64,000 bases of DNA, from NCBI RefSeq assembly GCF_007970185.1, contig NZ_CP042431.1:4154001-4218000 (forward strand), given 5' to 3'. Source of the DNA: Pseudobacter ginsenosidimutans (GTDB lineage Bacteria > Bacteroidota > Bacteroidia > Chitinophagales > Chitinophagaceae). Positions within the stretch are counted from its first letter, which is position 1. Every line of letters starts with the position of its first letter. The translations under genes and the position numbers were made by a program. Shown here piece after piece: positions 25,517 through 35,499 of the stretch. Below the pieces are notes generated by a model. It was given only the letters and a program-made list of their open reading frames with translations, ran no database searches and was not told where the DNA came from.

Positions 25517-26773
25517 ATGGAAAACAAGAAAACGATCTTAGCCATCTGTTGTACGTTTTTTCTCTTTGTAATGCTGAACCTGTCTGTGTCTGCACAGGAA
25601 AAAGGAATTCATTTCGAACATGGCCTTACCTGGCAGGAAGTAAAAGAGAAAGCGAAAAAAGAAAACAAGTTCATCTTCATGGATTGCTTCACCACCTGGT
25701 GCGGCCCCTGCAAAATGATGAGCCAGCAGGTGTTCCCTTTGGAAGAAGTAGGTGAATTTTTCAATGAAAAGTTCGTGAACGTGAAAGTGCAGATGGATAA
25801 AACGAACAAAGACAATGAGGAAATTCAGAAATGGTATGATGATGCTGCCGCCATTGCCAGAGAATACAATGTACTGGCCTATCCAACATTCCTGTATTTC
25901 AATCCTGATGGCAAGCTGGTGCATTTGTACGTAGGTTCCACCAAAGAAGGGAAGGAGTTCATAAAAGTTTCAGGCCAGGCCCTTGATCCTTCCACACAAC
26001 ATTATACAAAAATGGAAAATGCTGTGAAGGAGGCCGAAGGCAATCCTGCGAAGCTGCGGGAAATGGCTATCGAAGCAAAACAGAAATATGATGGAGTGAA
26101 TGCTGCACGTTTATCTCAGGCATACCTGAAGCAACAGACCAATCTGTTCACCAAAGAGAACCTGGAATTCCTTGACCAGTTCACCAATCATTCTTCCGAT
26201 CTCAGTTTCCGTTTGTTCCTGGAAAATCCTGCAAAGATCAATGCTATCATGGGTAAAGGTTTTGCACAGCGTAAAGTTACCCGCGTAGCCATGATGGAAT
26301 CCGGCGCCAATGAATGGCTGATGAGCAAATCAGATGATGGAGCTCCTGCGGTGAAGGAAAAGATCCGTCAGCAGTTTCCGGGCATGGCAGACATGCTGAT
26401 CAAAAAAGTGGACCTCCTGCACCTGCAATTCTCCGGTAAAAAAGAGGATTTTGCTAAAGAGGTGATCCCCTTTGTGAAAAAATATAAAAATGAACTCCAT
26501 TCCGAAGAGCTGGTCTCCTTTGCCAGGAGCCTGGGCCGGAGTGACGATAAGAAAGTGATGAAAACTGCACTGGAGTGGAGTAAGCAAGCCTGGGAGGAAA
26601 GTCCATCTGAAGGTTCCGCTTTTGTGTATGCTACCTTGCTCTACAGGAGCGGCGCAAAAGAAAATGCTATCGCCATGCAGAAAAAAGTGCTGGAGCTTGT
26701 CAAAGACAATAAACAGGGAGTCAAACATTACGAAGACGTACTGGCCAAAATGGAAAAAGGCGATCCGTTGTAG
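25517..26773 (+). CDS. Exported thioredoxin-fold protein, PUL B
   Basis: A 418-aa exported protein with a signal peptide (residues 1-26, ending SVSAQ) and a thioredoxin domain at about 35-160. The active site is WCGPC (Cys62, Cys65), with the cis-Pro segment YPTFLYFNPDG further on. The C-terminal 250 residues are helical and charged, without a domain I recognise. In Bacteroidota, such DUF255/thioredoxin_7-like proteins are periplasmic or surface disulfide reductases. It follows susD by 24 bases and ends PUL B, with a terminator 25 bases downstream, so its job is probably linked to the imported substrate. Confidence 0.88.
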   Translation: MENKKTILAICCTFFLFVMLNLSVSAQEKGIHFEHGLTWQEVKEKAKKENKFIFMDCFTTWCGPCKMMSQQVFPLEEVGEFFNEKFVNVKVQMDKTNKDNEEIQKWYDDAAAIAREYNVLAYPTFLYFNPDGKLVHLYVGSTKEGKEFIKVSGQALDPSTQHYTKMENAVKEAEGNPAKLREMAIEAKQKYDGVNAARLSQAYLKQQTNLFTKENLEFLDQFTNHSSDLSFRLFLENPAKINAIMGKGFAQRKVTRVAMMESGANEWLMSKSDDGAPAVKEKIRQQFPGMADMLIKKVDLLHLQFSGKKEDFAKEVIPFVKKYKNELHSEELVSFARSLGRSDDKKVMKTALEWSKQAWEESPSEGSAFVYATLLYRSGAKENAIAMQKKVLELVKDNKQGVKHYEDVLAKMEKGDPL

Positions 26774-26798
26774 AAATATATTTTCTGTAAAAGTGCAG

Positions 26799-26829
26799 GC
26801 CGTTCCGGTGATCCGGAGCGGCTTTTTTT
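26799..26829 (+). terminator. Intrinsic terminator of PUL B
   Basis: GCCGTTCCGG (26799-26808), TGAT loop, CCGGAGCGGC (26813-26822; one G-U), then T26823-T26829. Confidence 0.9.
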
Positions 26830-26935
26830 ATGGCTTGTTCCGCCAATTAATTGTTAAAGGCCCTGCTCTATTTATGTAATCCTGCCGGTTGGAACATCAT
26901 TCCGGGAAACCACTCTATCAACTTAACCATTACTT

Positions 26936-28330
26936 ATGCGCATACTCCTCATCGCAGCGGCATTGTTCATCCTGGGCATTGTTTTCCTCATGGCAGGCCA
27001 GCCACGGAAAGGGGCCAGGGCAACAATAGCTGATCCGGAACAGCCATCGGATATCGATACTTCAAAACTCATCAATTGGTCCGTGAAGCCCGGCAATGCC
27101 TGGTACCTGCGTGGCGCCAATGATGCCATCTATCTGTATGTTCAGGTGCAGAGCGGCGAAATAAAACAACAGAAGCCCCGCACGCCATTGAATGTTTCGC
27201 TGGTACTTGACCGCAGCGGCTCCATGCGCGGAGATAAGATCCGTTATGCCAGAGAGGCCGCGAAATTCCTGGTGAATCAACTGAACAGCGAAGATTATTT
27301 GTCAATCGTAAATTATGATGATGATGTAGAGGTCACCAGTCCTTCGCAGCTCATCAAAAACAAAGAATACCTGCGCAAGAGTATTGATAAGATCATGGAC
27401 CGCGGAAGCACCAATCTCAGTGGCGGTATGCTGGAAGGTTATACACAGGTGAAGTCGACCAAAAAAGAAGGTTATGTGAACCGCGTGCTTCTGCTCACCG
27501 ATGGCCTTGCCAATACCGGCGTCACAGCTCCTGAGGACCTCAGAAAAATCGTAGAGAAAAAATATACAGATGAAGGGATCGCTCTTTCCACGTTCGGACT
27601 GGGAGCGGATTATAATGAAGATCTGCTCACCATGCTGGCAGAAACAGGCCGTGCCAATTATTATTTTATTGATAGCCCTGATAAGATCCCTGCACTGTTT
27701 GCCAGTGAATTGAAAGGATTGCTCAGTGTGGTGGCTCAGAATGCACTTGTGCAGATCGATCTGCCTGCCGGCGTGAAATGTGAAAAAGTGTACGGCTATC
27801 CTCATGAAATAAAAGATGGAAAAGTGCAAATCCGCTTCAACGATATCTATGCGAAGGATGAAAAAGCCATCTTACTCAAACTGACCGCTTCACCAGCTAT
27901 CAATGAAATGCTGGCTTTCAATTGCAGACTCAAATACACCGATGCGGAAACTGTGAAAGAGGTGAGTCTTGAAAAAGGTGTGCTGGTAAAGCCCACCGGC
28001 AGTGCTTCACTATATAAGGAAGGGGAAGACAAACAGGTGCAGGAAATGCTGGCGCTGTTTGAATCCGCTGAAGAATTCGATAAACTGATGGCCGATGTGG
28101 ATGAAGGAAGATATGAAGGTGCTAAGGCAGAAGCCGCTATCAGTATGCAAAAACTGGAATTACGGGCCGCCTCCTACGATTCCGAAAAACTGAGGGAACA
28201 GCATGCACGGATGAAAACCTATGTGAAGAGTATCGACAGTGTAAGAACGATGCAGGATTCAGACCGGAAGATCTACCAAAAAAGCAATAAAGCTGTAAAC
28301 TATGAAGTGAAAAAACAAAAAAGAAACTGA
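26936..28330 (+). CDS. von Willebrand factor A domain protein
   Basis: A 464-aa protein with an N-terminal TM or signal anchor (ILLIAAALFILGIVFLMAG). A vWA domain spans about residues 85-260: the MIDAS motif DRSGSM, later Thr in GSTNLSGGM and the Asp in LLLTDGLANTG complete the metal-binding set. The C-terminal third is helical and Lys/Glu-rich. This matches the single-protein vWA family of Bacteroidota, similar to YfbK/BatA-type proteins without the von Willebrand-associated VIT part. It is monocistronic, bounded by terminators at 26829 and 28389, and no partner MoxR ATPase is nearby. Role is unknown; metal-dependent protein binding at the membrane is likely. Confidence 0.85.
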   Translation: MRILLIAAALFILGIVFLMAGQPRKGARATIADPEQPSDIDTSKLINWSVKPGNAWYLRGANDAIYLYVQVQSGEIKQQKPRTPLNVSLVLDRSGSMRGDKIRYAREAAKFLVNQLNSEDYLSIVNYDDDVEVTSPSQLIKNKEYLRKSIDKIMDRGSTNLSGGMLEGYTQVKSTKKEGYVNRVLLLTDGLANTGVTAPEDLRKIVEKKYTDEGIALSTFGLGADYNEDLLTMLAETGRANYYFIDSPDKIPALFASELKGLLSVVAQNALVQIDLPAGVKCEKVYGYPHEIKDGKVQIRFNDIYAKDEKAILLKLTASPAINEMLAFNCRLKYTDAETVKEVSLEKGVLVKPTGSASLYKEGEDKQVQEMLALFESAEEFDKLMADVDEGRYEGAKAEAAISMQKLELRAASYDSEKLREQHARMKTYVKSIDSVRTMQDSDRKIYQKSNKAVNYEVKKQKRN

Positions 28331-28352
28331 GGAGAGATAAATGCAATAAATG

Positions 28353-28389
28353 AAAAAAGCCCGTGATGTTTGGATCACGGGCTTTTTTT
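28353..28389. terminator. Bidirectional intrinsic terminator
   Basis: GCCCGTGAT (28359-28367) pairs with ATCACGGGC (28374-28382) over a 6-base loop. It is flanked by A28353-A28358 on the left and T28383-T28389 on the right, so it could work on both strands; it ends the vWA gene. Confidence 0.9.
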
Positions 28390-28485
28390 GTACTTTAGCC
28401 TGAACCATTTCAACCTTCCCCATCCACTACGGGGCATTGGCCAGTGGCAACCTTGACATCCTCTGATAGAAAAACCTAAACAATT

Positions 28486-29094
28486 GTGCCTGTGGCTGCT
28501 GAGCAATTACATAATGAGAAAGATCTGCTGATAAGGATTGCCGATGGCGATGAATCCGCTTTTGCAGAACTTTTCCATTTTTACACCGCCCGTCTCCACC
28601 TGCATGTTACCGGTCTTGTTAAATCCGCTCCCATAGCGGAAGAGATCATACAGGAAACCTTCCTTCGCGTATGGATGAACCGCGACCAGCTGCCGGGTAT
28701 CGAATTTCCCCGCGCCTGGATCTTCTCCATCGCCAGTAATATCTGTTTCAATCACCTGCGTCAACAATTGCGAAAAGAAAAACATCTCCGGGTGCTGGCA
28801 AGTCGTGCGGAAGACAGCCAGAACGAAATACCTGTCCTCACAGAGCTCAAAGAGATCAGAACCGCCATTCACGATGCAGTGGACCATCTCTCCGGCCAGC
28901 GCCGTTTGATCTGGTTGCTCTATCGCGAACAAGGCCTCAAACAATCTGAGATTGCCAGTCAGCTGAACATTTCCGTTTCCACCGTTAAGAACACCATCGC
29001 GCAATCGCTTGATTTTATCCGCAAGCATATGCGCGACAAAGGCTTCTGGATACCGGTCTGTCTGCTGGAAGCCATTATGAAAATTTCTTCTTAA
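28486..29094 (+). CDS. ECF sigma-70 factor, PUL C
   Basis: A 202-aa ECF sigma factor. Region 2: ADGDESAFAELFHFYTARLH, IAEEIIQETFLRVWMNRDQL, FPRAWIFSIASNICFNHLRQ. Region 4: AVDHLSGQRRLIWLLYREQGL, QSEIASQLNISVSTVKNTIAQSL. The chosen start is GTG 28486, because no in-frame ATG occurs before region 2; ribosome-site support is weak. It is the first gene of PUL C and is followed 48 bases later by its FecR anti-sigma. The predicted role is activation of the downstream susCD genes when the STN-SusC senses substrate. Confidence 0.91.
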   Translation: MPVAAEQLHNEKDLLIRIADGDESAFAELFHFYTARLHLHVTGLVKSAPIAEEIIQETFLRVWMNRDQLPGIEFPRAWIFSIASNICFNHLRQQLRKEKHLRVLASRAEDSQNEIPVLTELKEIRTAIHDAVDHLSGQRRLIWLLYREQGLKQSEIASQLNISVSTVKNTIAQSLDFIRKHMRDKGFWIPVCLLEAIMKISS

Positions 29095-29142
29095 CCGTAT
29101 AGTACCTTTTCCTTCCTGTGGTTACATAGTATCAGGGCGGCC

Positions 29143-30366
29143 ATGGCCAACCCTCAAAATACCCATATGCAACAGAGAGCAGCGTACCTGTTAGAAAGAT
29201 ACATTACAGGCAGTATCAATGATGCTGAAATGGCTGAACTGCAGGAGCTGACTGAATCGTCGGCCCCTGAAGTGCAGCAGGGAATTCAGCAATGGCTGGA
29301 AGGCCGTGAAGCCGATCCTGCCTACAATCCGCAACAATGGCAACATGTGCTGGGCCATATCATCAGTGCAGACAGGCAGGAAGAGAAAAATAGGAAAACA
29401 GTACCGATGTACAAACGGTCCTGGTTCCGTTATGCAGCCGCTGCCGCAGTTGTGATTGTTGCCGGTCTCGGTTTCTGGAGATCAAATGAAAAAATAGAAA
29501 AGGAAACCATCAGCCCTCAGCCCATCGTACAGAAGGAAGTGCCGCCGGGAAAAGATGGCGCCATCCTCACGCTGGCAGATGGAACAACATTGGTGCTTGA
29601 CAGTATGGGCAATGGTGTAGTGGCCAGTCAGAACGGAACACAGGTGGTATTGAAAGACGGAAAGCTCGCTTATTATGGAGGAGCAACTGATATCGCTGTA
29701 GCCTACAATACCATGACCACGCCCAGGGGAAGGCAATTCAATGTGACCCTGCCCGATGGCACCAGGGTATGGCTCAATGCAGCATCATCACTGCGTTATC
29801 CAACTGTGTTCAATGGCACTGAAAGAAAAGTACAGATAACTGGTGAAGCCTATTTTGAAGTGGCGCAAAATAAGAACCAACCATTCAAAGTGGAAACCGG
29901 CAAGGGAATTGAAGTAGAAGTATTGGGCACTCATTTCAATGTCAACAGTTATGATGATGAGCCCACTATCAATACCACACTGCTGGAAGGAAGTGTAAAA
30001 GTAGTTGCAAAGAATAGTCCGCAGGAAAATGGAAATTCTGTGGTGCTGAGACCTGGTCAGCAGGCGCAAAACAGCAATACGGAAGATGGAAAAGGCCTGC
30101 GCATCAGGCAGGTTGACCTGGATGAAGTAGTGGCCTGGAAAGACGGAGCCTTCTCCTTCAATGATGCAGACCTGAAAGCCGTGATGCGTCAGCTCAGCAG
30201 ATGGTACGATGTGGAAGTTGAATATGCAGGAGAAATTTCAGAACAACAGAGATTCACCGGAAAGCTCGGAAGGTCAATACCCCTCGCGGACCTGCTGGCT
30301 GAGATGAAAGATTATGATGTGAAGTTCAGGATCGAAGGAGGGAATAAGATAGTTGTGTTACCCTGA
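29143..30366 (+). CDS. FecR-family anti-sigma factor, PUL C
   Basis: A 407-aa single-pass inner-membrane anti-sigma. ATG 29143 is used; ATG 29167 is an alternative eight codons later. The N-terminal cytoplasmic helical region carries ERYITGSINDAEMAELQEL. The TM (FRYAAAAAVVIVAGLGFW) is near residues 92-110. The FecR domain is at about 195-300 (TPRGRQFNVTLPDGTRVWLNA, EAYFEVAQNKNQPFKV) and DUF4974 follows to the C-terminus (AVMRQLSRWYDVEVEYAG). It closely resembles the PUL B protein over the FecR core, suggesting that the two PULs share ancestry. A predicted antisense terminator begins 9 bases after its stop. Confidence 0.93.
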   Translation: MANPQNTHMQQRAAYLLERYITGSINDAEMAELQELTESSAPEVQQGIQQWLEGREADPAYNPQQWQHVLGHIISADRQEEKNRKTVPMYKRSWFRYAAAAAVVIVAGLGFWRSNEKIEKETISPQPIVQKEVPPGKDGAILTLADGTTLVLDSMGNGVVASQNGTQVVLKDGKLAYYGGATDIAVAYNTMTTPRGRQFNVTLPDGTRVWLNAASSLRYPTVFNGTERKVQITGEAYFEVAQNKNQPFKVETGKGIEVEVLGTHFNVNSYDDEPTINTTLLEGSVKVVAKNSPQENGNSVVLRPGQQAQNSNTEDGKGLRIRQVDLDEVVAWKDGAFSFNDADLKAVMRQLSRWYDVEVEYAGEISEQQRFTGKLGRSIPLADLLAEMKDYDVKFRIEGGNKIVVLP

Positions 30367-30374
30367 TCGAAATG

Positions 30375-30463
30375 AAAAAACCGGGTGGAAGATTGGACCC
30401 TTTACCCGGTTATCGTTGAGGTCAGTGATCAAATAGCGTGAACTGCTTAATTACTTAACCAAA
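30375..30463 (-). ncRNA. Predicted cis-antisense sRNA opposite the susC leader, PUL C
   Basis: Read on the minus strand, AACCGGGT (30411-30404) pairs with ACCCGGTT (30386-30379) over a 17-base loop and runs directly into T down to 30375. The plus strand has no U-tract after the hairpin. TACTTTTG on the minus strand (30477-30470) is a perfect TAnnTTTG box that overlaps the susC start codon. RNA from there (about 30463) to the terminator is roughly 88 nt and would be complementary to the whole susC leader. No clear -33 element. Confidence 0.5.
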
Positions 30464-30476
30464 ACATTGCAAAAGT

Positions 30477-33400
30477 ATGCAATTAAATGCTGTTAAGCAG
30501 CGGAATTATTCCGCCTGCTTTGCCAAAACTGCCTCGGTGGATGAAGGACTTGTGTACAGAACGTTCCGGCGGTCCACCGTGGGAACAACTGTGAATGCGA
30601 TGAAACTGACAATCATCTTCCTGATCGTGGCCGTATTCCAGGTAAATGCTCATACCTCGGCCCAGACTGTTTCTTACTCCGCCAAAGCGGCGAGCATCCC
30701 AACAGTGCTATCCGCTTTCGAGAAACAAACAGGTTATCTTTTCTTTTTCCGGAAAGAAGACATGAGTACAGTGAAGCCAGTATCGGTTGACCTGAACAAT
30801 GTTCCGCTTACCGATGCCCTCCACGAATTGCTCAAGGGACTTCCCCTCAAATTCACCATCCGCGGCAATACCGTTTTCATCAAGAAGGATGAAACGCTTG
30901 CTTTTGTTCGTCCTCCCGGATTGGAGATCGAACTTCGGAAAGCCGTTATCGGAAAGGTAGTGGATATGAAAGGTGTGCCCATCCAGGGGGTAAGTGTAAC
31001 GGTAAAGGGAACCTCACGGGCAACAACAACCGATATCGCTGGCCGTTATTCCATCGATGTGCCGGAAGACGGCACCCTGGTGTTCACCAGCGTTTCGCAT
31101 GAGACCCAGTCTGTACCCGTGAAAGGGAAAACACAGATCGATGTGATGCTCAGACTTAAGATCTCTTCCCTCGAAGACTATATCGTGGTAGGCTATGGCT
31201 CTACCAAAAGAAAAGACCTCACCGGTTCCGTTTCGTCTGTGGATGTGAAGGAAGTGAGGGACGCTCCCTTTGTGAGCATTGATCAGGCGCTCACCGGAAA
31301 AGCAGCAGGGGTGCAGGTTGTACAGGCCGATGGTTCTCCCGGCGGCGTGGCCAAGATCCGTATCCGTGGCGGTACCTCACTCATGGGCAGCAATGATCCG
31401 CTCTATATCATCGATGGTGTACAGGTGCAGATCCAAAACCGCTATCTGCAGAACCAGGCAGAAGCGGTGAACCCCATCGAGCGTTTCGGCAGCGATGATC
31501 CCAACTCATCCGTTTCCGGCGCTTTTGCCAGAGGACTGAACAGTCTCGCCGGCTTAAATATCAACGACATTGAAAGTATTGATATCCTGAAGGACGCATC
31601 CGCAACAGCCATCTATGGATCACGCGCCGCCAACGGCGTGGTGATCATCACTACCAAAAAAGGAAAACAGAACCAGAAGCCGGTGCTGGAAGCTAATTAC
31701 TACACAGGTTTCACCAAAGCCATTAAACAGGATCTGCTGGATGCCGAACAATACAAGATGATCACGAAGGAAGCGGCGAAGAACCTCAATGATGAGCGCG
31801 CCAATGCAGGTCTTCCCCTCAATGCCCGTGCCTATGCCATCTTAACCAATCCCGATTACCTGGGCACAGCCAATACTGACTGGCTGGGACTGGTTATGCG
31901 TACTGGCATCACACAGAATGCAGATATCTCCGTTCGTGGCGGTGGCACTGGCTCCCGTTACTACACTTCACTGGCTTACCAGAAACAACAGGGCGCCCTG
32001 AAGGGAACAGATTTTCAGCGTATCTCCGGAAAGATCAATCTGGATAACGAGATCACGCATCGTCTGCGCATCATCGCCAACCTCGATTACGGCTTTACCA
32101 AAAACAATATCACCAACGGTATCTATGCACAGGCGCTCTATGCACCACCCACATTGCCTGCATACAATCCCGATGGCAGCGTATACCAGTTCACCGGCTC
32201 CAGGATCGGTGGATATGATTACGAAGGTTACCAGAACCCGCTCGCCTTACTGCAAGGGATAAACGAAGGAAAGACTTCCACCTTGCTGGGATCACTCGCT
32301 GCTGAAGTGGATATCCTGAAAGACCTGAAATTCCGCAGTGTTGTATCTGTGAACTATACCAACTATCATCAGCTGAACTATGTGCCCAGCACTGCTGTGA
32401 TTGCCTCTCCCAATGGTATCGGCAGCTCCAATGGCGGTACAGGCTCTCAGTCGCAAACCGAGAACACCAGCATGTTCTATGAGAATACGCTTACATGGGA
32501 CAAGCAATTCAATGACCAGCACAGACTGAATGTTGTAGGCGGAACCACCTGGCAGAAAGATCGTTTCAATACGTTCTCAGCCAGCGGACAGGGATTCCCC
32601 GACGATAAATTCCTGAACAATCTCTCTTCAGCCGCCGTTGCCCTGGCGCCAACCGGTACATCAGGACAAAGCTCCCTGCTGAGCTTTTTCATGCGCGCCA
32701 ACTACTCACTGAAGGAGCGCTATCTTTTCACATTCACCGGTCGTTCAGACGCATCTTCCAAATTCCCGAAGGTGAACCGGGTTGGGTATTTCCCTTCCGG
32801 TGGCGTGGCCTGGAGGATCTCCGAAGAGAATTTCCTGAAAGATGTGAAATGGCTGGATGAGCTGAAGATCAGAGCCAGCGCTGGTTTGACCGGTACACAG
32901 AACATTGGCGATAACCTCTTCTATACACTGTATACCCCAGGTTCTTACAACAGGGTGAATGCCATGATCCCCACACAGCTCGGCAACGACGATATCAAAT
33001 GGGAATCCACTATGCAGAAAGATCTTGGTCTGGATTTCAGTTTCCTCAATGCACGTATCCGTGGATCATTCGGATATTATGAAAAGAAAACAGATGGACT
33101 GTTGATGAGCACCATCCTTCCTCCCAGCTCTTCCTATGCAAGTGTGATCTCCAATTTTGCCACCATCGTTAATAAAGGACTGGAATTCGATATCCGCGCA
33201 GATATCATTCGCGGCAGGGACTTCCAGTGGAATGCCGCTTTCAATATTTCAGGCAACCGATCCAAAGTGCTGGATATTGCCGGTGATTTCACTGATCCGA
33301 ATGGAGATCCTGCCCTGGCGCAGTATTATCTCGGTAACAGCATCGTGAGAAAAGGAGAGCCTATCGGACTGTTCTATGGAAAGATCTTCCAGGGACTTTA

Positions 33401-34040
33401 CCAAAATCAAAAACAGATCGATGATTACAAGGCCGCAAATCCATACTGGATCTATTTCAATCCTTTCGTGAATATCGGGGATGCTATGTATGAGCGCGAC
33501 AGTACCGGTTTCGATAAGCAGGATGTGATCGGTCATGCACAACCGAAATTCTATGGCGGATTCACCAATACGCTCAATTACAAGAATTTCAACCTGATAG
33601 TTCTCTTCACATATTCCTATGGTGGCGAAGTGCTTTATCTCCAGGATGTACAGAATAAATTTGTGAGCGGCCAAACTAATAAGAGCACGGCGATACTGGA
33701 CAGGTGGACGCCGGAGAATCCTAATGCAGACAGGCCACGCCTGATCATGGGAGGCAACTCTACTGCCTACACAGCCAGCAATGATGTGTATGATGCCAGT
33801 TTCATCAAACTGAAATCCGTAACGCTTTCTTACAGACTGCCGGATAACCTGATGAAGAAATGGAGAATGAGAGACGTGAATGTTTACGTTTCCGGCACCA
33901 ACCTGATCACCATTTCTTCCTATCCCGGACCTGATCCTGAAGTGAGCGGTGATCCTTACAGCCTGATCAACGGAGCTACCGATTCCGGCACCTTCCCCAC
34001 AGTTCGTCAATACAGTGCAGGTGTGAGGATTGGATTTTAA
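30477..34040 (+). CDS. SusC-family TonB-dependent transporter with STN domain, PUL C
   Basis: A 1187-aa outer-membrane importer. The ATG at 30477 follows GCAAAAGT, as in PUL B. The signal core is MKLTIIFLIVAVFQVNA. The STN domain is at about residues 62-130 (IPTVLSAFEKQTGYLFFFRK, VPLTDALHELLKG), the CarboxypepD_reg-like domain follows (GVPIQGVSVTVKGTSRATTTD), then the SusC box YIVVGYGSTKRKDLTGSVSS, the plug (IRIRGGTSLMGSNDPLYIIDG, INDIESIDILKDASATAIYGS) and a barrel ending VRIGF. The plug has an insertion between PLYIIDG and the DIESIDILKDAS segment (RFGSDDPNSSVSGAFARG), which is longer than usual. The STN domain places this protein under the sigma/FecR pair upstream. Confidence 0.94.
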   Translation: MQLNAVKQRNYSACFAKTASVDEGLVYRTFRRSTVGTTVNAMKLTIIFLIVAVFQVNAHTSAQTVSYSAKAASIPTVLSAFEKQTGYLFFFRKEDMSTVKPVSVDLNNVPLTDALHELLKGLPLKFTIRGNTVFIKKDETLAFVRPPGLEIELRKAVIGKVVDMKGVPIQGVSVTVKGTSRATTTDIAGRYSIDVPEDGTLVFTSVSHETQSVPVKGKTQIDVMLRLKISSLEDYIVVGYGSTKRKDLTGSVSSVDVKEVRDAPFVSIDQALTGKAAGVQVVQADGSPGGVAKIRIRGGTSLMGSNDPLYIIDGVQVQIQNRYLQNQAEAVNPIERFGSDDPNSSVSGAFARGLNSLAGLNINDIESIDILKDASATAIYGSRAANGVVIITTKKGKQNQKPVLEANYYTGFTKAIKQDLLDAEQYKMITKEAAKNLNDERANAGLPLNARAYAILTNPDYLGTANTDWLGLVMRTGITQNADISVRGGGTGSRYYTSLAYQKQQGALKGTDFQRISGKINLDNEITHRLRIIANLDYGFTKNNITNGIYAQALYAPPTLPAYNPDGSVYQFTGSRIGGYDYEGYQNPLALLQGINEGKTSTLLGSLAAEVDILKDLKFRSVVSVNYTNYHQLNYVPSTAVIASPNGIGSSNGGTGSQSQTENTSMFYENTLTWDKQFNDQHRLNVVGGTTWQKDRFNTFSASGQGFPDDKFLNNLSSAAVALAPTGTSGQSSLLSFFMRANYSLKERYLFTFTGRSDASSKFPKVNRVGYFPSGGVAWRISEENFLKDVKWLDELKIRASAGLTGTQNIGDNLFYTLYTPGSYNRVNAMIPTQLGNDDIKWESTMQKDLGLDFSFLNARIRGSFGYYEKKTDGLLMSTILPPSSSYASVISNFATIVNKGLEFDIRADIIRGRDFQWNAAFNISGNRSKVLDIAGDFTDPNGDPALAQYYLGNSIVRKGEPIGLFYGKIFQGLYQNQKQIDDYKAANPYWIYFNPFVNIGDAMYERDSTGFDKQDVIGHAQPKFYGGFTNTLNYKNFNLIVLFTYSYGGEVLYLQDVQNKFVSGQTNKSTAILDRWTPENPNADRPRLIMGGNSTAYTASNDVYDASFIKLKSVTLSYRLPDNLMKKWRMRDVNVYVSGTNLITISSYPGPDPEVSGDPYSLINGATDSGTFPTVRQYSAGVRIGF

Positions 34041-34063
34041 TTAACTCTAAATCATTTGAAGGA

Positions 34064-35476
34064 ATGAAACAGCTTACATATATCTTTTCTGCCTCGCTGC
34101 TGCTCTTTGCTTCCTGCAGCAAGGAACTGGGGAAATTACCAGAAAATGCAAAAGTGGACGGTAATACCATACTTGATCAGAAAACTGCCGTGGTGGCACT
34201 TAATGGCGTGTACTATCGTTTTGCCAATGTGCAGGCAGGTAATAATGTTACTGACTGGGGCGCCAATGAAACCTATCCAGGTTTCTTCTCGGGCTTCCTC
34301 GGTTATGGTTACGGAGAAATGAATGAAGAAAGAAATCAATACAATGTAACAGGTGATTATTTCTGGACTTATTCCTATTCCATCATCAATGCCGCCAATG
34401 GCGTGATTGGTGCAGTTGATAAACTGCCAGACACAAAGTTCACCGGCGACGGAAAGAAAAACATCCTTGCCGAAGCACGCTTTCTCAGGGCTTATGGAAA
34501 TGCCAAATTACTGAGCTATTACGGGCAATGGTGGGATCTCAACAGCAAGTACGGTGTAATGCTGCGCACAGAGCTCGTTGCCCTTGGCAATGTTCCCAAG
34601 GACCGCAGCACTGTTGCTGAATCTTATACCAGCATTTTCGAAGACCTGGATTATGCCATCGCCAATGGCCCGGATCTTACTGATAATTCCTATGCTAGCA
34701 AATGGACAGCCATGGCGCTGAAAATGCGCGTGCTCCTGATGCACGGACAAGCGGCGGACTATACTGCAGCTATTACCCTGGCAGATCAGATCATCGGCAG
34801 CGGAAAATTCAACCTGGAACCTAAGCTCATCGACCTGTTCAGAACAAAGGGAATGGCCAGCAAAGAAGTGATCCTCGGTGTGCGTCCGCAACAAAACCAG
34901 GAAACTTACTACTACAATGTGAGCAAGCAATACTGGCCCGGCGCGTCTTCTCTGTATGTGGCTGTACAGGGATTCAAAGACCTGTTGCAGAGTGATCCCA
35001 GGAACAGCTGGATGGTGGGGACGGAAAATGATTCAAGGGAAGATTCTTATTATTTCACAAAATACATCGCTGAAGGAAGTACTCCTTCCCAGATCACAGA
35101 AAGCGTATACCCATTCAGGTTATCTGAGGTGTATCTCATGAAAGCAGAAGCCATCGTGAGATCAGGCGGTACCGTTGCCAATGCAAGAACGATTCTGAAA
35201 GAAGTGATGACGAAAGCGGAAGTGACCAACTTTACGGCGGTAGACAATGCAGCCACTCCGGATGCAATGCTGGAGCAGATCTGGCTGGAAACTGCCAGGA
35301 ACCTCACCGGTGAAGACGGACAGGAATGGCTGGCCCTGCTCAGATTGCCTTTCGAGAAAGTGAAGGAGCTGAAACCTCTTATCACTGACAAGATCCAGTA
35401 CATCCTGCCTGTGCCCCGCACTGAATTATTGAACAATCCGGAGTTCGGAGATCAGAACCCGGGTTATTCCCGATAG
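34064..35476 (+). CDS. SusD/RagB-family lipoprotein, PUL C
   Basis: A 470-aa lipoprotein 23 bases after susC. The lipobox is LLFASC (Cys14) with SKELGKLPENAKVDG behind it. Family elements include AEARFLRAYGNAKLLSYYGQWWD and the C-terminal RLSEVYLMKAEAIVRSGG, LEQIWLETARNLTGEDGQEWLALLRL. It ends NPEFGDQNPGYSR, the standard SusD tail. It should sit over the PUL C SusC at the cell surface; two thioredoxin-fold lipoproteins follow in the same transcript. Confidence 0.92.
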   Translation: MKQLTYIFSASLLLFASCSKELGKLPENAKVDGNTILDQKTAVVALNGVYYRFANVQAGNNVTDWGANETYPGFFSGFLGYGYGEMNEERNQYNVTGDYFWTYSYSIINAANGVIGAVDKLPDTKFTGDGKKNILAEARFLRAYGNAKLLSYYGQWWDLNSKYGVMLRTELVALGNVPKDRSTVAESYTSIFEDLDYAIANGPDLTDNSYASKWTAMALKMRVLLMHGQAADYTAAITLADQIIGSGKFNLEPKLIDLFRTKGMASKEVILGVRPQQNQETYYYNVSKQYWPGASSLYVAVQGFKDLLQSDPRNSWMVGTENDSREDSYYFTKYIAEGSTPSQITESVYPFRLSEVYLMKAEAIVRSGGTVANARTILKEVMTKAEVTNFTAVDNAATPDAMLEQIWLETARNLTGEDGQEWLALLRLPFEKVKELKPLITDKIQYILPVPRTELLNNPEFGDQNPGYSR

Positions 35477-35499
35477 AAACCTAAACGAAAAATTCAGCC

